Below are positions 46,224-54,774 of a stretch of 64,000 nt of DNA, piece after piece. The translations under genes were made by a program, and so were the position numbers. The stretch lies in NCBI RefSeq assembly GCF_030733545.1, contig NZ_JASHIU010000011.1, positions 38,301 through 102,300 of the forward strand, given 5' to 3'. Origin of the DNA: Oceanicaulis sp. MMSF_3324 (GTDB lineage Bacteria; Pseudomonadota; Alphaproteobacteria; Caulobacterales; Maricaulaceae). The notes under the pieces were generated by a model that did not search any database, was not told the DNA's origin, and saw nothing but the letters and a program-made list of their open reading frames with translations. Each line of letters starts with the position of its first letter. Positions within the stretch are counted from its first letter, which is position 1.

Positions 46224-46311
46224 GGCGGGCTCCTTTGTCCTGTGGGACAGACTGCGCCCGGTCCGTGATCACGGTCCAATCGATAGTTTGTGTGCTAGCT
46301 ATTGGTCGGCT

Positions 46312-46962
46312 CTATGGGGCGACTTGCTCTGCATAGGCCGCTTCAGCGTGCTCGGACATGGCCTGCGCCGCTCCTTGCATCCAGTCTGACCAGGTGGTCT
46401 CCACAAACCGCCCGATAAACACCCGTCCCAGAAGGCCTCGCGGCTTGAAGGCGTAGGTCCAGGTCACCCGCGTTCGGGTGTCCCCGGTCGGGGCCATGGA
46501 GAACTCGCCCACTCCGTATTCAACAAATTGTGCGGCATCGGTCGTGTAGTTCCAGGCGATGTAGCGAAAGCTGCGCGGCAGGTCGTCAACCAGAATGTCT
46601 TCAAGCGCCGTGTCGCCGTTTTCGAGAAGGATCCGGCGTCGTGCGCCGGCGCCCGCCCAGGCCTCCGTCAGGAGCTGGGTTTGGACCACCTGGGGAATGG
46701 CGTCGGTCGCCTCGATCATATCCTGCAAGGGGACGCTGCCGAACCAGTCGGCCATGAAGGCGACGGGGACATTGACGGTGAATGAGAGCGTCGTGCTGCG
46801 CAGCTGCTCTGCCGGAGCGATCTCGGGTCGCGGGGCGTCAGTCTGAATCCGGTCACGCTCTTGCGGCGAGAGCGCGGGGTCCACTCCGATGGCCGTGGGC
46901 GGGGAGCAGGCGGTCAGTGTCGTTGCGAGGAAGCCGGATAGGACAAGAATGAATAAGCGCAT
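46312..46962 (-). CDS. SRPBCC-fold lipoprotein
   Basis: A 216-residue lipoprotein (lipobox TLTACS) whose mature part has the polyketide-cyclase/START (SRPBCC) layout. TTLSFTVNVPVAFMADWF opens it, a ligand-cavity helix is in the middle, and RVTWTYAFKPRGLLGRVF with a long final helix (WMQGAAQAMSEHAEAAYA) closes it. It probably binds a hydrophobic ligand; the partner is unknown. The ATG at 46962 follows CAGGAGC. A promoter with a MerR-type operator lies just upstream, so expression is probably controlled by the divergent MerR gene. Confidence 0.8.
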   Translation of the reverse strand: MRLFILVLSGFLATTLTACSPPTAIGVDPALSPQERDRIQTDAPRPEIAPAEQLRSTTLSFTVNVPVAFMADWFGSVPLQDMIEATDAIPQVVQTQLLTEAWAGAGARRRILLENGDTALEDILVDDLPRSFRYIAWNYTTDAAQFVEYGVGEFSMAPTGDTRTRVTWTYAFKPRGLLGRVFIGRFVETTWSDWMQGAAQAMSEHAEAAYAEQVAP

Positions 46963-47009
46963 CGAAAGCTCCTGTGCTCGGAACCGTGATTGGTCGACGG
47001 TTCATTGCG

Positions 47010-47041
47010 AGCCTAGGCTGTGCACCATAGTGCACGGTCAA
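47010..47041 (-). promoter_or_regulatory. MerR-type operator/promoter of the SRPBCC gene
   Basis: On the minus strand TTGACC (complement of 47036-47041), then a 20-bp spacer and TAGGCT (complement of 47010-47015); a 19-bp reading gives CTAGGC. The spacer holds the dyad GTGCAC-CATA-GTGCAC (47020-47035) next to the -35. A long spacer with an internal dyad is the classic MerR-activated promoter. Confidence 0.6.
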
Positions 47042-47054
47042 CAGGGTTCGTCGC

Positions 47055-47435
47055 ATGAAGATCAAGGAATTTGAGCAAAAGACCGGTCTGAAACGATCCA
47101 CGATCCGGTTTTATGAAACCCAGGGCTTGCTGACCCCTCTGGTTCGGCCCAACGGTTACCGAGAATACTCCGACAGCCAGGTTGAGGCCGTCCAATTCAT
47201 CAAGCTGGCGCAAGGGCTGGGGTTTCGGTTGAGCGACATCGCCCGTGTCAGTCAGGCTTGGCGTGAAGGCGCACTCTCCCGCACACAGAAGCTGGGATTT
47301 CTGCAAGAGCGGTTGGAGGCCTGCCAGCTGCAGCAAGCCCATCTGGGCCAGCTCAAACATTATCTTGAAGCTTTGATCGGCTGGGTTGAGGGTGATGAAA
47401 CGACGCCCAAACCCCGCATGGACGCGCTCTCATAG
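47055..47435 (+). CDS. MerR-family transcriptional regulator
   Basis: A 126-residue regulator. The N-terminal winged helix has MKIKEFEQKTGLKRSTIRFY and GLLTPLVRPNGYREYSDSQV, and a coiled-coil dimerization helix follows (about residues 78-112). There are no Cys clusters like those of metal-sensing MerR or SoxR proteins, so the effector is probably organic or unknown. It is divergent from the SRPBCC gene across a MerR-type operator, its likely target, and may also control itself. Confidence 0.85.
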   Translation: MKIKEFEQKTGLKRSTIRFYETQGLLTPLVRPNGYREYSDSQVEAVQFIKLAQGLGFRLSDIARVSQAWREGALSRTQKLGFLQERLEACQLQQAHLGQLKHYLEALIGWVEGDETTPKPRMDALS

Positions 47436-47466
47436 GGGCGGCGTCCTGTAAAACCATAAAGGCTGC

Positions 47467-48168
47467 ATGATGACCGGACCCTGGACGGAATGCCTGGCTG
47501 GCAGCGGTGTGTTCCGCGCTGTGTATGACTGTCCGGCTTTTGGTCCAGTGAATGCACTGGCCATCCGTCTGGGCGAGCTGGAGCTGGCGGTTCTCAGTCC
47601 GCCGCCTGATCCCGAGGGCGCTTATCTGGATGCACTGAGCCATCTGGGGCAGGTCACGGCCCTGATCGCGCCCAATCGCGCGCATACCGCCGGATTGTCG
47701 GACTGGGCGGCGCGTTGCCCGCAAGCCGTGGTTTATGCGGCGGATGATGTGACGGATGCGGTCGCAAAGGCTTGTGGCGTGGCTGTTCAGCCGATCTCCC
47801 GGCTGGTCTGCCCGGATGGTCTGACGATCTACCCCGCCCCCGGCGTGTCGAGCGGCAGCCTCTTCATGGTTTCGAGCCGGGGCGGCACGGTCGTCGCCTA
47901 TCTCGACGAGCTGGTGGTCTGGATGAGCGAGTGGCCGCGCAACTGGGTGTCGCGGATGCTCTATTTCCTGACCGGGACCCGACCGGGCCTGACCCTCAAC
48001 CACCTGTTCCTGCGCTGGTTCGGCCAGGATAAGGACGCGCTGTTGAAAGAAGCGGACGCCGTGGCGCAGCAGGCGGACCAGATTGTCGGCGCGCATGGAC
48101 ACCGTGTTGAGACCCGGGAGGATCTCAACACGGTCCGGGCCCTGATCCGGGCCAGACGAGCACGCTAG
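47467..48168 (+). CDS. DUF4336-like / MBL-fold-related protein
   Basis: A 233-residue protein resembling DUF4336, a degenerate metallo-beta-lactamase-fold family. LGQVTALIAPNRAHTAGLSDWAAR and PQAVVYAADDV match the family pattern. The usual MBL HxHxDH metal motif is absent, so hydrolase activity is not expected. The function is unknown. The first ATG (47467) and the next codon ATG (47470) are both possible. It lies 31 nt downstream of merR on the same strand, so it may share its control. Confidence 0.7.
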   Translation: MMTGPWTECLAGSGVFRAVYDCPAFGPVNALAIRLGELELAVLSPPPDPEGAYLDALSHLGQVTALIAPNRAHTAGLSDWAARCPQAVVYAADDVTDAVAKACGVAVQPISRLVCPDGLTIYPAPGVSSGSLFMVSSRGGTVVAYLDELVVWMSEWPRNWVSRMLYFLTGTRPGLTLNHLFLRWFGQDKDALLKEADAVAQQADQIVGAHGHRVETREDLNTVRALIRARRAR

Positions 48169-48170
48169 GG

Positions 48171-49718
48171 TCAGGGGCGATACCGCGTGCCCGGCGCGTC
48201 TCGCGTGCGCAGCTTGGCGGTGAGATTGGCGAATTCGGTCAACAAGGGCCGGGTTTCGGCCGGGTCGATGATCTCCTCAATCCAGAACCGCTCGGCGGTC
48301 TTGAATGGATCGGAGAGGTCTTTCATTCGGGCGCGTAATTCAGCCTTGAGGGCTTCTGGATCGTCTGACTGTTCCAGCACGGATTTGAACGCCGCCTCGA
48401 CCCCGCCCTCAAGCGGCAGAGAGCCCCAATCGCCCGACGGCCAGGCATAGCGGTAGCGGAAGCGGGTATGGTCCATCATCGCCGCGCCCGCCACGCCATA
48501 GGCCTTGCGGATCAGCATGGTGCACCAGGGCACGCTGGCTTGATAAATCGCCGAGAGGGCGCGGGCGCCATGGCGGATCGTGCCGGCGCGCTCGGCGCGC
48601 GCGCCAATGACAAAGCCGGGCACATCCACGAAATGCACGACGGGCAGGCGGAAGGTTTCCGCCAGATCCACAAAGCGGATGATCTTCTGCGCCGCTTCCG
48701 CGGTCCAGCCGCCGCCATAGACATTGGGATTGCTGGCGAGCACCGCGACGGGCCAGCCATCGAGCCGGGCGAGGGCGGTGATCACCGAGCTGCCGAAATG
48801 ACGGCCCATCTCGAACACGCTGCCCTGATCGAGCGTGGAGTTGAGGATGGCGCGCATGTCATAGCCGAAGCGCTTGTCGCGCGGCACGATTTCCCGAAGG
48901 CTCTCATCCAGCCGGTTCGGGTCATCGCTGGGCGGGATCCGATCAGCGGCGTCTCCGGCCATGTCGGGCAGATAGGAGAGGAACCAGCGCGCCGCCTCCA
49001 TGGCGTCCGCTTCGCTGGCATAGGCGTCGTCCGCCGCGCCGGCGGCGAGCTGCAGGTCGGAGCCCCCCAGCTCCTCCTTGGTGACATGCTCGCCAATGCC
49101 CGCCACTACGGGCGGGCCCGCAATGAACATTTGCGACAGGCCTTTCACCATGACGCAATAGTGCGAGGACACTGCCCGCGCGGCGCCCAGGCCCGCCACT
49201 GGCCCAAGAGCCAGCGACACAACGGGCACGCGCTCGAGATTGGCCACCACCTGATCCCAGGCCGGATTGAAAGGGACATAGCTCGCGCCCATATCCAGAA
49301 TGGATTTGACCGAGCCGCCGCCGCCCGTCCCCTCGATCAGGCGGATCAGCGGCAGGCCCAGCTCGCCCGCCATCTTTTCCGCCTCGATCTGTTTTTCGAC
49401 AATGGCCGCATCCGCCGCGCCGCCCCGGACCGTGAAATCATCCGCCACCACCGCGACGGGGCGTCCGCGCACCGTGCCGCGCCCGAAGATGCAATTGGCC
49501 GGAGAGAAGTCCTCAAGCCCGCCATCAGAGCCGGCGCGCGCTTTTCCCGTCAGAGATCCGATTTCCCGAAAACTGCCCGGATCGAGTAAAAGATCCAGTC
49601 TTTCCCGGACGTTGAGGCGTCCCGCCGCTTTCTGGCGGGCCAGTTTTTCGGCGCCCCCCATGTTATGGGCCAGCGCCTGACGCTTGCGCAAATGGGCGAT
49701 TTCGTCTTTCCAACTCAC
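48171..49718 (-). CDS. acyl-CoA carboxylase carboxyltransferase subunit
   Basis: A 515-residue carboxyltransferase of the propionyl/methylcrotonyl-CoA carboxylase beta type. It has two crotonase-like halves: [20 protein letters not shown] and [13 protein letters not shown] in the first; [40 protein letters not shown] and [13 protein letters not shown] in the second. It transfers carboxyl from biotin to an acyl-CoA. No biotin carboxylase/carrier gene is in the window, so the partner and substrate are unknown. Only 32 bp separate its start from the divergent tgt, so the promoters must overlap the genes. Confidence 0.87.
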   Translation of the reverse strand: MSWKDEIAHLRKRQALAHNMGGAEKLARQKAAGRLNVRERLDLLLDPGSFREIGSLTGKARAGSDGGLEDFSPANCIFGRGTVRGRPVAVVADDFTVRGGAADAAIVEKQIEAEKMAGELGLPLIRLIEGTGGGGSVKSILDMGASYVPFNPAWDQVVANLERVPVVSLALGPVAGLGAARAVSSHYCVMVKGLSQMFIAGPPVVAGIGEHVTKEELGGSDLQLAAGAADDAYASEADAMEAARWFLSYLPDMAGDAADRIPPSDDPNRLDESLREIVPRDKRFGYDMRAILNSTLDQGSVFEMGRHFGSSVITALARLDGWPVAVLASNPNVYGGGWTAEAAQKIIRFVDLAETFRLPVVHFVDVPGFVIGARAERAGTIRHGARALSAIYQASVPWCTMLIRKAYGVAGAAMMDHTRFRYRYAWPSGDWGSLPLEGGVEAAFKSVLEQSDDPEALKAELRARMKDLSDPFKTAERFWIEEIIDPAETRPLLTEFANLTAKLRTRDAPGTRYRP

Positions 49719-49750
49719 TCAAGTCTCTCCCGCTGTCTCGCCAGGTTCTG

Positions 49751-50878
49751 ATGCCCAGCTTCGATTTCGATCTCCACGCCACAGAAGGCGCCGCCCGCAC
49801 CGGTGTGCTCAAGACCCCGCGCGGGGATATCCGCACCCCCGCTTTCATGCCCGTGGGCACGGCGGCGACGGTTAAGGCGCTCTATCCTGAACAGGTTAAG
49901 GAAGCCGGCGCGGATATCATACTGGGAAATACGTATCATCTTATGCTGCGCCCGGGCGCAGAGCGGGTGAAGCGCTTGGGCGGGCTGCATCATTTCATGC
50001 GCTGGGACGGTCCGATCCTGACCGATTCCGGCGGGTTCCAGGTCTGGTCCCTGTCCGATCTGCGCCAGATGACCGAGGAAGGCGTGGCCTTCAAAAGCCA
50101 TCTTGATGGCTCCAAGCACATGCTGACGCCCGAGCGCTCCATCGAGATCCAGGCCGACCTTCTGGGCGCGGACATCTCCATGCAGCTGGATGAATGCACG
50201 CCCTATCCGTGCGAGCGCGATGCGGCGGCCAGCTCCATGCAGCTGTCCCGGCGCTGGGGTTTGCGCTCGAAAGAGGCCTTTGGCGAGCGCTCAATCCAGG
50301 CGCTGTTCGGCATTGTCCAGGGCAGCACCTATGAGGATCTGCGCCGCGAAAGCGCGGAAGGGCTGATCGAGATCGGCTTTGATGGGTACGCCATTGGCGG
50401 TCTCGCGGTGGGCGAGGGGTTCGAGATGATGTGCCAGGTGCTCGACGTCACCACGCCGCATCTGCCTCATGAACGTCCGCGCTATCTGATGGGGGTGGGC
50501 AAGCCGATCGACCTTGTGGAAGCCGTCGCGCGCGGCGTGGACATGTTCGACTGCGTCCTGCCCACCCGCTCGGGCCGTCATGGCCAGGCGTGGACCGATT
50601 GGGGGCCGGTGAACGTGAAGAACGCCCGGTTTGCCGAAGATACACGGCCCATGGATGAGACGCTCGATTGCCCGGCCAGCCGGGACTATTCACGCGCCTA
50701 TCTGCACCACCTTATCCGGGCGGGCGAGTATCTGGGCTCAATGCTCTTGTCCTGGCACAACATCGCCTATTTCGAGAATCTCACCGCCCGCATGCGCGCC
50801 GCCATCGCAGCGGGTGAGTTCGAGGCGTTTAGAGCCCAGTTCCACGCCCGGATGGCGGAAGGGACGGACGCGATCTAG
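49751..50878 (+). CDS. tgt: tRNA-guanine transglycosylase
   Basis: A 375-residue TGT that exchanges guanine 34 for preQ1 in tRNA (queuosine pathway with QueA). Catalytic segments are intact: [12 protein letters not shown] with the base-binding Asp, [11 protein letters not shown], and [17 protein letters not shown] with the nucleophile Asp. The Zn site is unusual: where the family has CxCxxC, the sequence reads [17 protein letters not shown], keeping one Cys, while the downstream His in SWHNIAYF remains. It is divergent from the carboxyltransferase and overlaps a lipoprotein gene by 4 nt at its 3' end. Confidence 0.93.
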   Translation: MPSFDFDLHATEGAARTGVLKTPRGDIRTPAFMPVGTAATVKALYPEQVKEAGADIILGNTYHLMLRPGAERVKRLGGLHHFMRWDGPILTDSGGFQVWSLSDLRQMTEEGVAFKSHLDGSKHMLTPERSIEIQADLLGADISMQLDECTPYPCERDAAASSMQLSRRWGLRSKEAFGERSIQALFGIVQGSTYEDLRRESAEGLIEIGFDGYAIGGLAVGEGFEMMCQVLDVTTPHLPHERPRYLMGVGKPIDLVEAVARGVDMFDCVLPTRSGRHGQAWTDWGPVNVKNARFAEDTRPMDETLDCPASRDYSRAYLHHLIRAGEYLGSMLLSWHNIAYFENLTARMRAAIAAGEFEAFRAQFHARMAEGTDAI

Positions 50879-51492
50879 TCGCGCTCCGCGTCAGGCGTGC
50901 TGAGCAGATGATAGGCGTCCAGCGCCTCGATCAGCGTGTCGCGTTCGCATGCTTGCACATCAAAGGCGCCGCGCAGCCAGGCGCGGCGTTTTTGCGCCAG
51001 CGCCCGCTCCTGAGCGGCGGCCGCTTCGATTTCGCTCGCACGTCCCAGAAAGCGCACCACGGGTCGGGTTGGGTTGAGCCCGATGATGGTGTCACGCGCC
51101 GTGTCGGCGGCCAGCTCGGGCGCATCCTCGGCGATGGAGCTGGCGAACCGCGAGGAGCGATCCACCACGCTTTCGTCCTCATGCCCGGCCTCGTCGTCAG
51201 GGGCCGGCGCTTCAAGATCCGGTCCGAGAAGGCTGGTCAGACGCGCGATATCCCGAGCCACTGTCGCACAATTGAGCTCAGCGCCCGAACCACCATACGG
51301 GGTGGGGACCGTTTCGTCGCCATCATCAATCACGATCTGGCCCGGTCGGGCCTGCGGCAGGCCTATGGTGTCGGACGCGACAGACTCGGTGCGTCCCAGA
51401 GGCGTGCGGGGCAATTCCGGCAGGCTGGAACAGGCCGCCAGGGCAAGTCCGGTGCAAACGCAAATCTGTGCTTTGAGAAAGAGGCTCTTCAT
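50875..51492 (-). CDS. hypothetical lipoprotein
   Basis: A 205-residue lipoprotein (lipobox ALAACSS). It has a Pro/Thr-rich N-terminal linker, one conserved-looking helix with [20 protein letters not shown], and a C-terminal helical part ([41 protein letters not shown]). I do not recognise a family. One pair of Cys (ELNC and VQAC) in the mature part could form a disulfide. A promoter overlapping that of tRNA-Lys probably drives it. Confidence 0.7.
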   Translation of the reverse strand: MKSLFLKAQICVCTGLALAACSSLPELPRTPLGRTESVASDTIGLPQARPGQIVIDDGDETVPTPYGGSGAELNCATVARDIARLTSLLGPDLEAPAPDDEAGHEDESVVDRSSRFASSIAEDAPELAADTARDTIIGLNPTRPVVRFLGRASEIEAAAAQERALAQKRRAWLRGAFDVQACERDTLIEALDAYHLLSTPDAERD

Positions 51493-51542
51493 GGTTTTGT
51501 CCTATCACCATAACGCAACTGCAAAAGACGTGTTTTCCCGCA

Positions 51543-51579
51543 TATAGCCGGGTTGACCGCTTTCGGAACCGGCTATAGG
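51543..51579. promoter_or_regulatory. tRNA-Lys promoter with overlapping inverted repeat
   Basis: For the tRNA, TTGACC (51553-51558) is followed by TATAGG (51574-51579), in a GCTATAGG context close to the Caulobacter -10. An inverted repeat TATAGCCGG / CCGGCTATA (51543-51551, 51569-51577) spans it, making a mirror -10 for the divergent lipoprotein gene. Confidence 0.5.
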
Positions 51580-51600
51580 TTCCGCGCCTCTCGAGACGGA

Positions 51601-51676
51601 GAGCCGATAGCTCAGCTGGTAGAGCAACTGACTTTTAATCAGTAGGTCCAGGGTTCGAACCCCTGTCGGCTCACCA
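51601..51676 (+). tRNA. tRNA-Lys (UUU)
   Basis: A 76-nt cloverleaf including encoded CCA. Acceptor GAGCCGA pairs with TCGGCTC, the D-arm is GCTCAGCTGGTAGAGC, the anticodon stem-loop CTGACTTTTAATCAG has anticodon TTT, and the T-arm is CAGGGTTCGAACCCCTG. The promoter ends 21 nt upstream. The following 156 bp hold only a small CCCCG-ATAA-CGGGG hairpin. Confidence 0.96.
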
Positions 51677-51832
51677 CTTTCCCCCCGAAAAACTCAATAA
51701 TTGGTGGATTGTGGTGCGACCCCGATAACGGGGCGATCACCCGGTCATGCTTCATCCGACCTGATCCTGCGTTGACCTGACCTCAGGACGCGCTTCACTC
51801 TATCTGTCATCAAACAACAGATGGGGTCTTCC

Positions 51833-52285
51833 ATGATCATTGTCAGTGCGCTGGCCGCAGTCACACTTGTCCAGTCAGATGCTCAGGACGCCGCCTGCAG
51901 TGGCGTCGGCGCGGATGTGGACGCCATCTGTTCGGTTCTGATCGCCCAGCAGGACGCCTGGAATGAGGGGGATATTCCCGGTTTCATGGCGGGATACTGG
52001 CAAAGCGAGGATTTGCGGTTTGCCTCCGGCGGGTCGATCACCACCGGGTGGAGCGCCACGCTGGAGCGGTATCTGTCCCGCTATGACAGCCCTGAGGCCA
52101 TGGGGTGGCTGGCCTTCACCGATCTGGATGTGACCCAGCTCTCAGACGATGCCGCTTATGTCTTTGGGCGCTGGACGCTCTATCGCGAAAGCGATGAACC
52201 CACAGGTCTGTTCACCCTGATTCTGCGCAAGGATGGGCAAGAATGGCGTGTGGTTCACGATCATACCTCGTCCGCCGGCGAGTGA
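51833..52285 (+). CDS. exported DUF4440 / SnoaL-like protein
   Basis: A 150-residue protein with a short signal peptide (about residues 1-18) and an NTF2-like DUF4440 domain. SVLIAQQDAWNEGDIPGFMA opens it, RFASGGSITTGW and YVFGRWTLYRESDEPTGLF form the sheet, and WRVVHDHTS ends it. Such domains bind small ligands or act as scaffolds; the role here is unknown. The ATG at 51833 follows GGGG; another ATG four codons upstream is possible. Two Cys (AACSG, AICSV) may form a disulfide. Confidence 0.78.
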   Translation: MIIVSALAAVTLVQSDAQDAACSGVGADVDAICSVLIAQQDAWNEGDIPGFMAGYWQSEDLRFASGGSITTGWSATLERYLSRYDSPEAMGWLAFTDLDVTQLSDDAAYVFGRWTLYRESDEPTGLFTLILRKDGQEWRVVHDHTSSAGE

Positions 52286-52422
52286 GCGCTGCATCATTAA
52301 TCCTGATTGGCAGTCAGTAAGTCGCTGATATCACTGTGATCATGAAAATCCCCCGTCACGTGATTTAGAGTTTGATTACAACTGGAGTCCCACCTTCTGA
52401 TCGCAGTCTGAAGGGGGCCTCC

Positions 52423-54573
52423 ATGCTCAACAAAATGCCTGTCGCCTACCTGTTCGGCCTGATCAGCCTGGGTGGGTGCCTCGTCTTAGGCGGGGTTCTG
52501 GGCGGCGCTGCGGTTCTGGAGAGTCGGGAAGCAGAGCGTCATTCAGCCATCACGCGCCTTGAAAGCGTTCAGCAGGCGCGCCTGACGGCGATCCAGCATT
52601 ATCTTGAATACGTGGAAGAGGATGTTCACCTGCTGGCGCACAGCACGGCGGTGATCCACGCCATTGAACGCTTCCATGACGCCTGGATGGACATGCCGGG
52701 GGCGGACGGCCAAGACATTCGCCGTCTGTATCGCGACGACAGTCCCTATGAGAGCTCAGAACGGATCAATCTTGTGGATGCCGGAGATGGCTCGGCCTAT
52801 TCGATCGTGCATGAAGAGCTGCACCCCTGGTTCCGCGACTATCATGACCAGCGCGACTATGCCGATATCTATCTCTTCGACCTTGAGGGAAACCTTCTCT
52901 ACAGCGCTGAAAAGAAGGATGACTTCGGCACCAACCTGCTGAACGGGCCATACAGCGACACCCATCTGTCCCAGATCATGCGGGAGGCGCTGTCGATTGA
53001 ACAGAGCGCCACGGCGCTATCCGATTACGCCCCGTATGCGCCGGGTGGCGGCGAGCCGGCCAGTTTCATGGGCACGCCCGTGTTTGATCATTACGGCAAC
53101 CGTCTGGGCGCCCTTGTCGTCAAGATGCCCACCCATGAGCTGGACCGGCTGATGGCGGAAGAGGTCGGGCTGGGGGAAACCGGAGATGCTTACCTGGTTG
53201 GGGAAGACGGCATCCTGCGCACCCAGCCGCGTTTCCATAACGGCGAACCGCGACTGAGCATCACTCTGCCTGCGGACATCGTCGAGACGACCTTTCATGC
53301 AGCAGGCGCAGAGCACGTCATCGAGGCGGATGACTGGCGTGGTGTGCACGCCATGGCCATCGGCGATCATTTCGAGTTTCTGGGCGTGCATTATGGCGTC
53401 GTCGTCACCCAGTCCACCGACGAAACCTTTGCGGCGGCGCGCGCGTTGACCTGGCAAATCATCATTTCGGCCGTTGTCGTGACGGTGATCGTATCGATCG
53501 CCAGCTTCTTTCTGGCGCGGAAAATGGCCCAGCCCATCGCCCGGCTGGCGCAGACCACAGACCGGATCTCGGGCGGAGAGCTGGACGCCATCGTTCCCTA
53601 TGGAGAAGCGACCAATGAAATCGGGGCGTTGTCGAAAGCCCTTGATGGCTTCCGCCTGAGCAGCATCCGGCAGCGCGAGCTCGAGCAGCGCCAGAGAGAG
53701 CTGGAAGAAGAAGCCAAGACGGCTCGACAGGCCGAGCGCCAGCGTCTGGCGAATGACTTTGAAACCAAGGTGGGCGGCGTGGTGACCATTGTCAGCTCGG
53801 CGGCGACCGAGTTGAGCGCGGCGTCCCAGAGCCTGTCTGCGGCGGCCGAGGAAACTTCGGTGCAGACCAAGCTGGTATCCACGGCCGCTCAGGAAACCAC
53901 CAATAACGTCCAGAATGTCGCCAGCGCGGCGGAAGAGATGACCGCATCGATCTCCACCATGAGAACGCGCGCCCAGGCGACGGCGGATCAGGCGCGCGAT
54001 GTGATGGGACAGGCGGCCGGAACGGTGGAAAAGGTGAGCCATCTCACCAGCGCCGCGAGCCGCATTGGCGAAGTGGTGGACCTGATCCAGTCCATCGCCG
54101 AGCAGACCAATCTTCTGGCGCTGAACGCCACCATTGAAGCCGCGCGCGCCGGGGAGGCGGGCAAGGGGTTTGCGATCGTGGCCCAGGAGGTCAAGCAGCT
54201 GGCCTCGCAGACCGCGTCGGCGACGAAGGATATTGCGGACCAGGTCTCCCAGATCCAATCGGCGACCGGCGAATCCTCCGCCGCAATTCAAAGCGTGGCG
54301 GATGTGATTGGCGGGTTGAGCGCGACGGCTCAGGAAATCGCCGCCGCCGTTGAGGAACAGGCGGCCGCCACGACCGAGATTGCCCGCAGCGCAGCTGGGG
54401 CGGCGGACAATACCCGTAATGTCTCGGACAATATCGATGGTGTTGTGATGGCGGCGACGGAGTCCTCCTCCGCAGCCGCTCAGGTCAATACGGCCTCAAG
54501 CGATCTGACGGTCCAGGCCGAGGCCTTGCGTGGCCAGGTGGACGAATTCCTCGCTCATATTCGCGCGTCCTGA
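52423..54573 (+). CDS. methyl-accepting chemotaxis protein (dCache-like), copy 1
   Basis: A 716-residue receptor. It has one N-terminal TM (about residues 8-30), a large periplasmic sensor with a double-Cache-like layout (about 35-340, including [20 protein letters not shown] and [19 protein letters not shown]), and a second TM (about 345-370). A HAMP domain ([20 protein letters not shown]) and a long signalling coiled coil with the hairpin tip [20 protein letters not shown] follow. It has no CheR-binding pentapeptide at its C-terminus. The ATG at 52423 follows AAGGGGGCCTCC. The next gene is a paralogue. Confidence 0.9.
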   Translation: MLNKMPVAYLFGLISLGGCLVLGGVLGGAAVLESREAERHSAITRLESVQQARLTAIQHYLEYVEEDVHLLAHSTAVIHAIERFHDAWMDMPGADGQDIRRLYRDDSPYESSERINLVDAGDGSAYSIVHEELHPWFRDYHDQRDYADIYLFDLEGNLLYSAEKKDDFGTNLLNGPYSDTHLSQIMREALSIEQSATALSDYAPYAPGGGEPASFMGTPVFDHYGNRLGALVVKMPTHELDRLMAEEVGLGETGDAYLVGEDGILRTQPRFHNGEPRLSITLPADIVETTFHAAGAEHVIEADDWRGVHAMAIGDHFEFLGVHYGVVVTQSTDETFAAARALTWQIIISAVVVTVIVSIASFFLARKMAQPIARLAQTTDRISGGELDAIVPYGEATNEIGALSKALDGFRLSSIRQRELEQRQRELEEEAKTARQAERQRLANDFETKVGGVVTIVSSAATELSAASQSLSAAAEETSVQTKLVSTAAQETTNNVQNVASAAEEMTASISTMRTRAQATADQARDVMGQAAGTVEKVSHLTSAASRIGEVVDLIQSIAEQTNLLALNATIEAARAGEAGKGFAIVAQEVKQLASQTASATKDIADQVSQIQSATGESSAAIQSVADVIGGLSATAQEIAAAVEEQAAATTEIARSAAGAADNTRNVSDNIDGVVMAATESSSAAAQVNTASSDLTVQAEALRGQVDEFLAHIRAS

Positions 54574-54774
54574 TTGATGGGAATCAATATTGAGCGAGAG
54601 ATGGATTGAGTTGAGACTGAGTGTCAAACGCGCATGATTGCGCTTTAATTGCCTCAAAAACTTCCTTTGGTTGTTTTTCGACTGCCTTATGCCTGTCTGT
54701 ACTCGGCGTTAACCCAAGGTAAGTGGCTTTCACTGTGTGTGGTGCACTGAAGGTCATTTGTTTGCGGGGACGTC

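Noticed and set aside
46025..46336. 103-codon plus-strand ORF
   Set aside because: It is antisense to the 52-residue gene with the better ribosome site and has no recognisable domain.
52330..52340. ATCACTGTGAT palindrome before the first chemoreceptor
   Set aside because: Too short and not matching a spaced CRP/FNR site; easily a chance occurrence.
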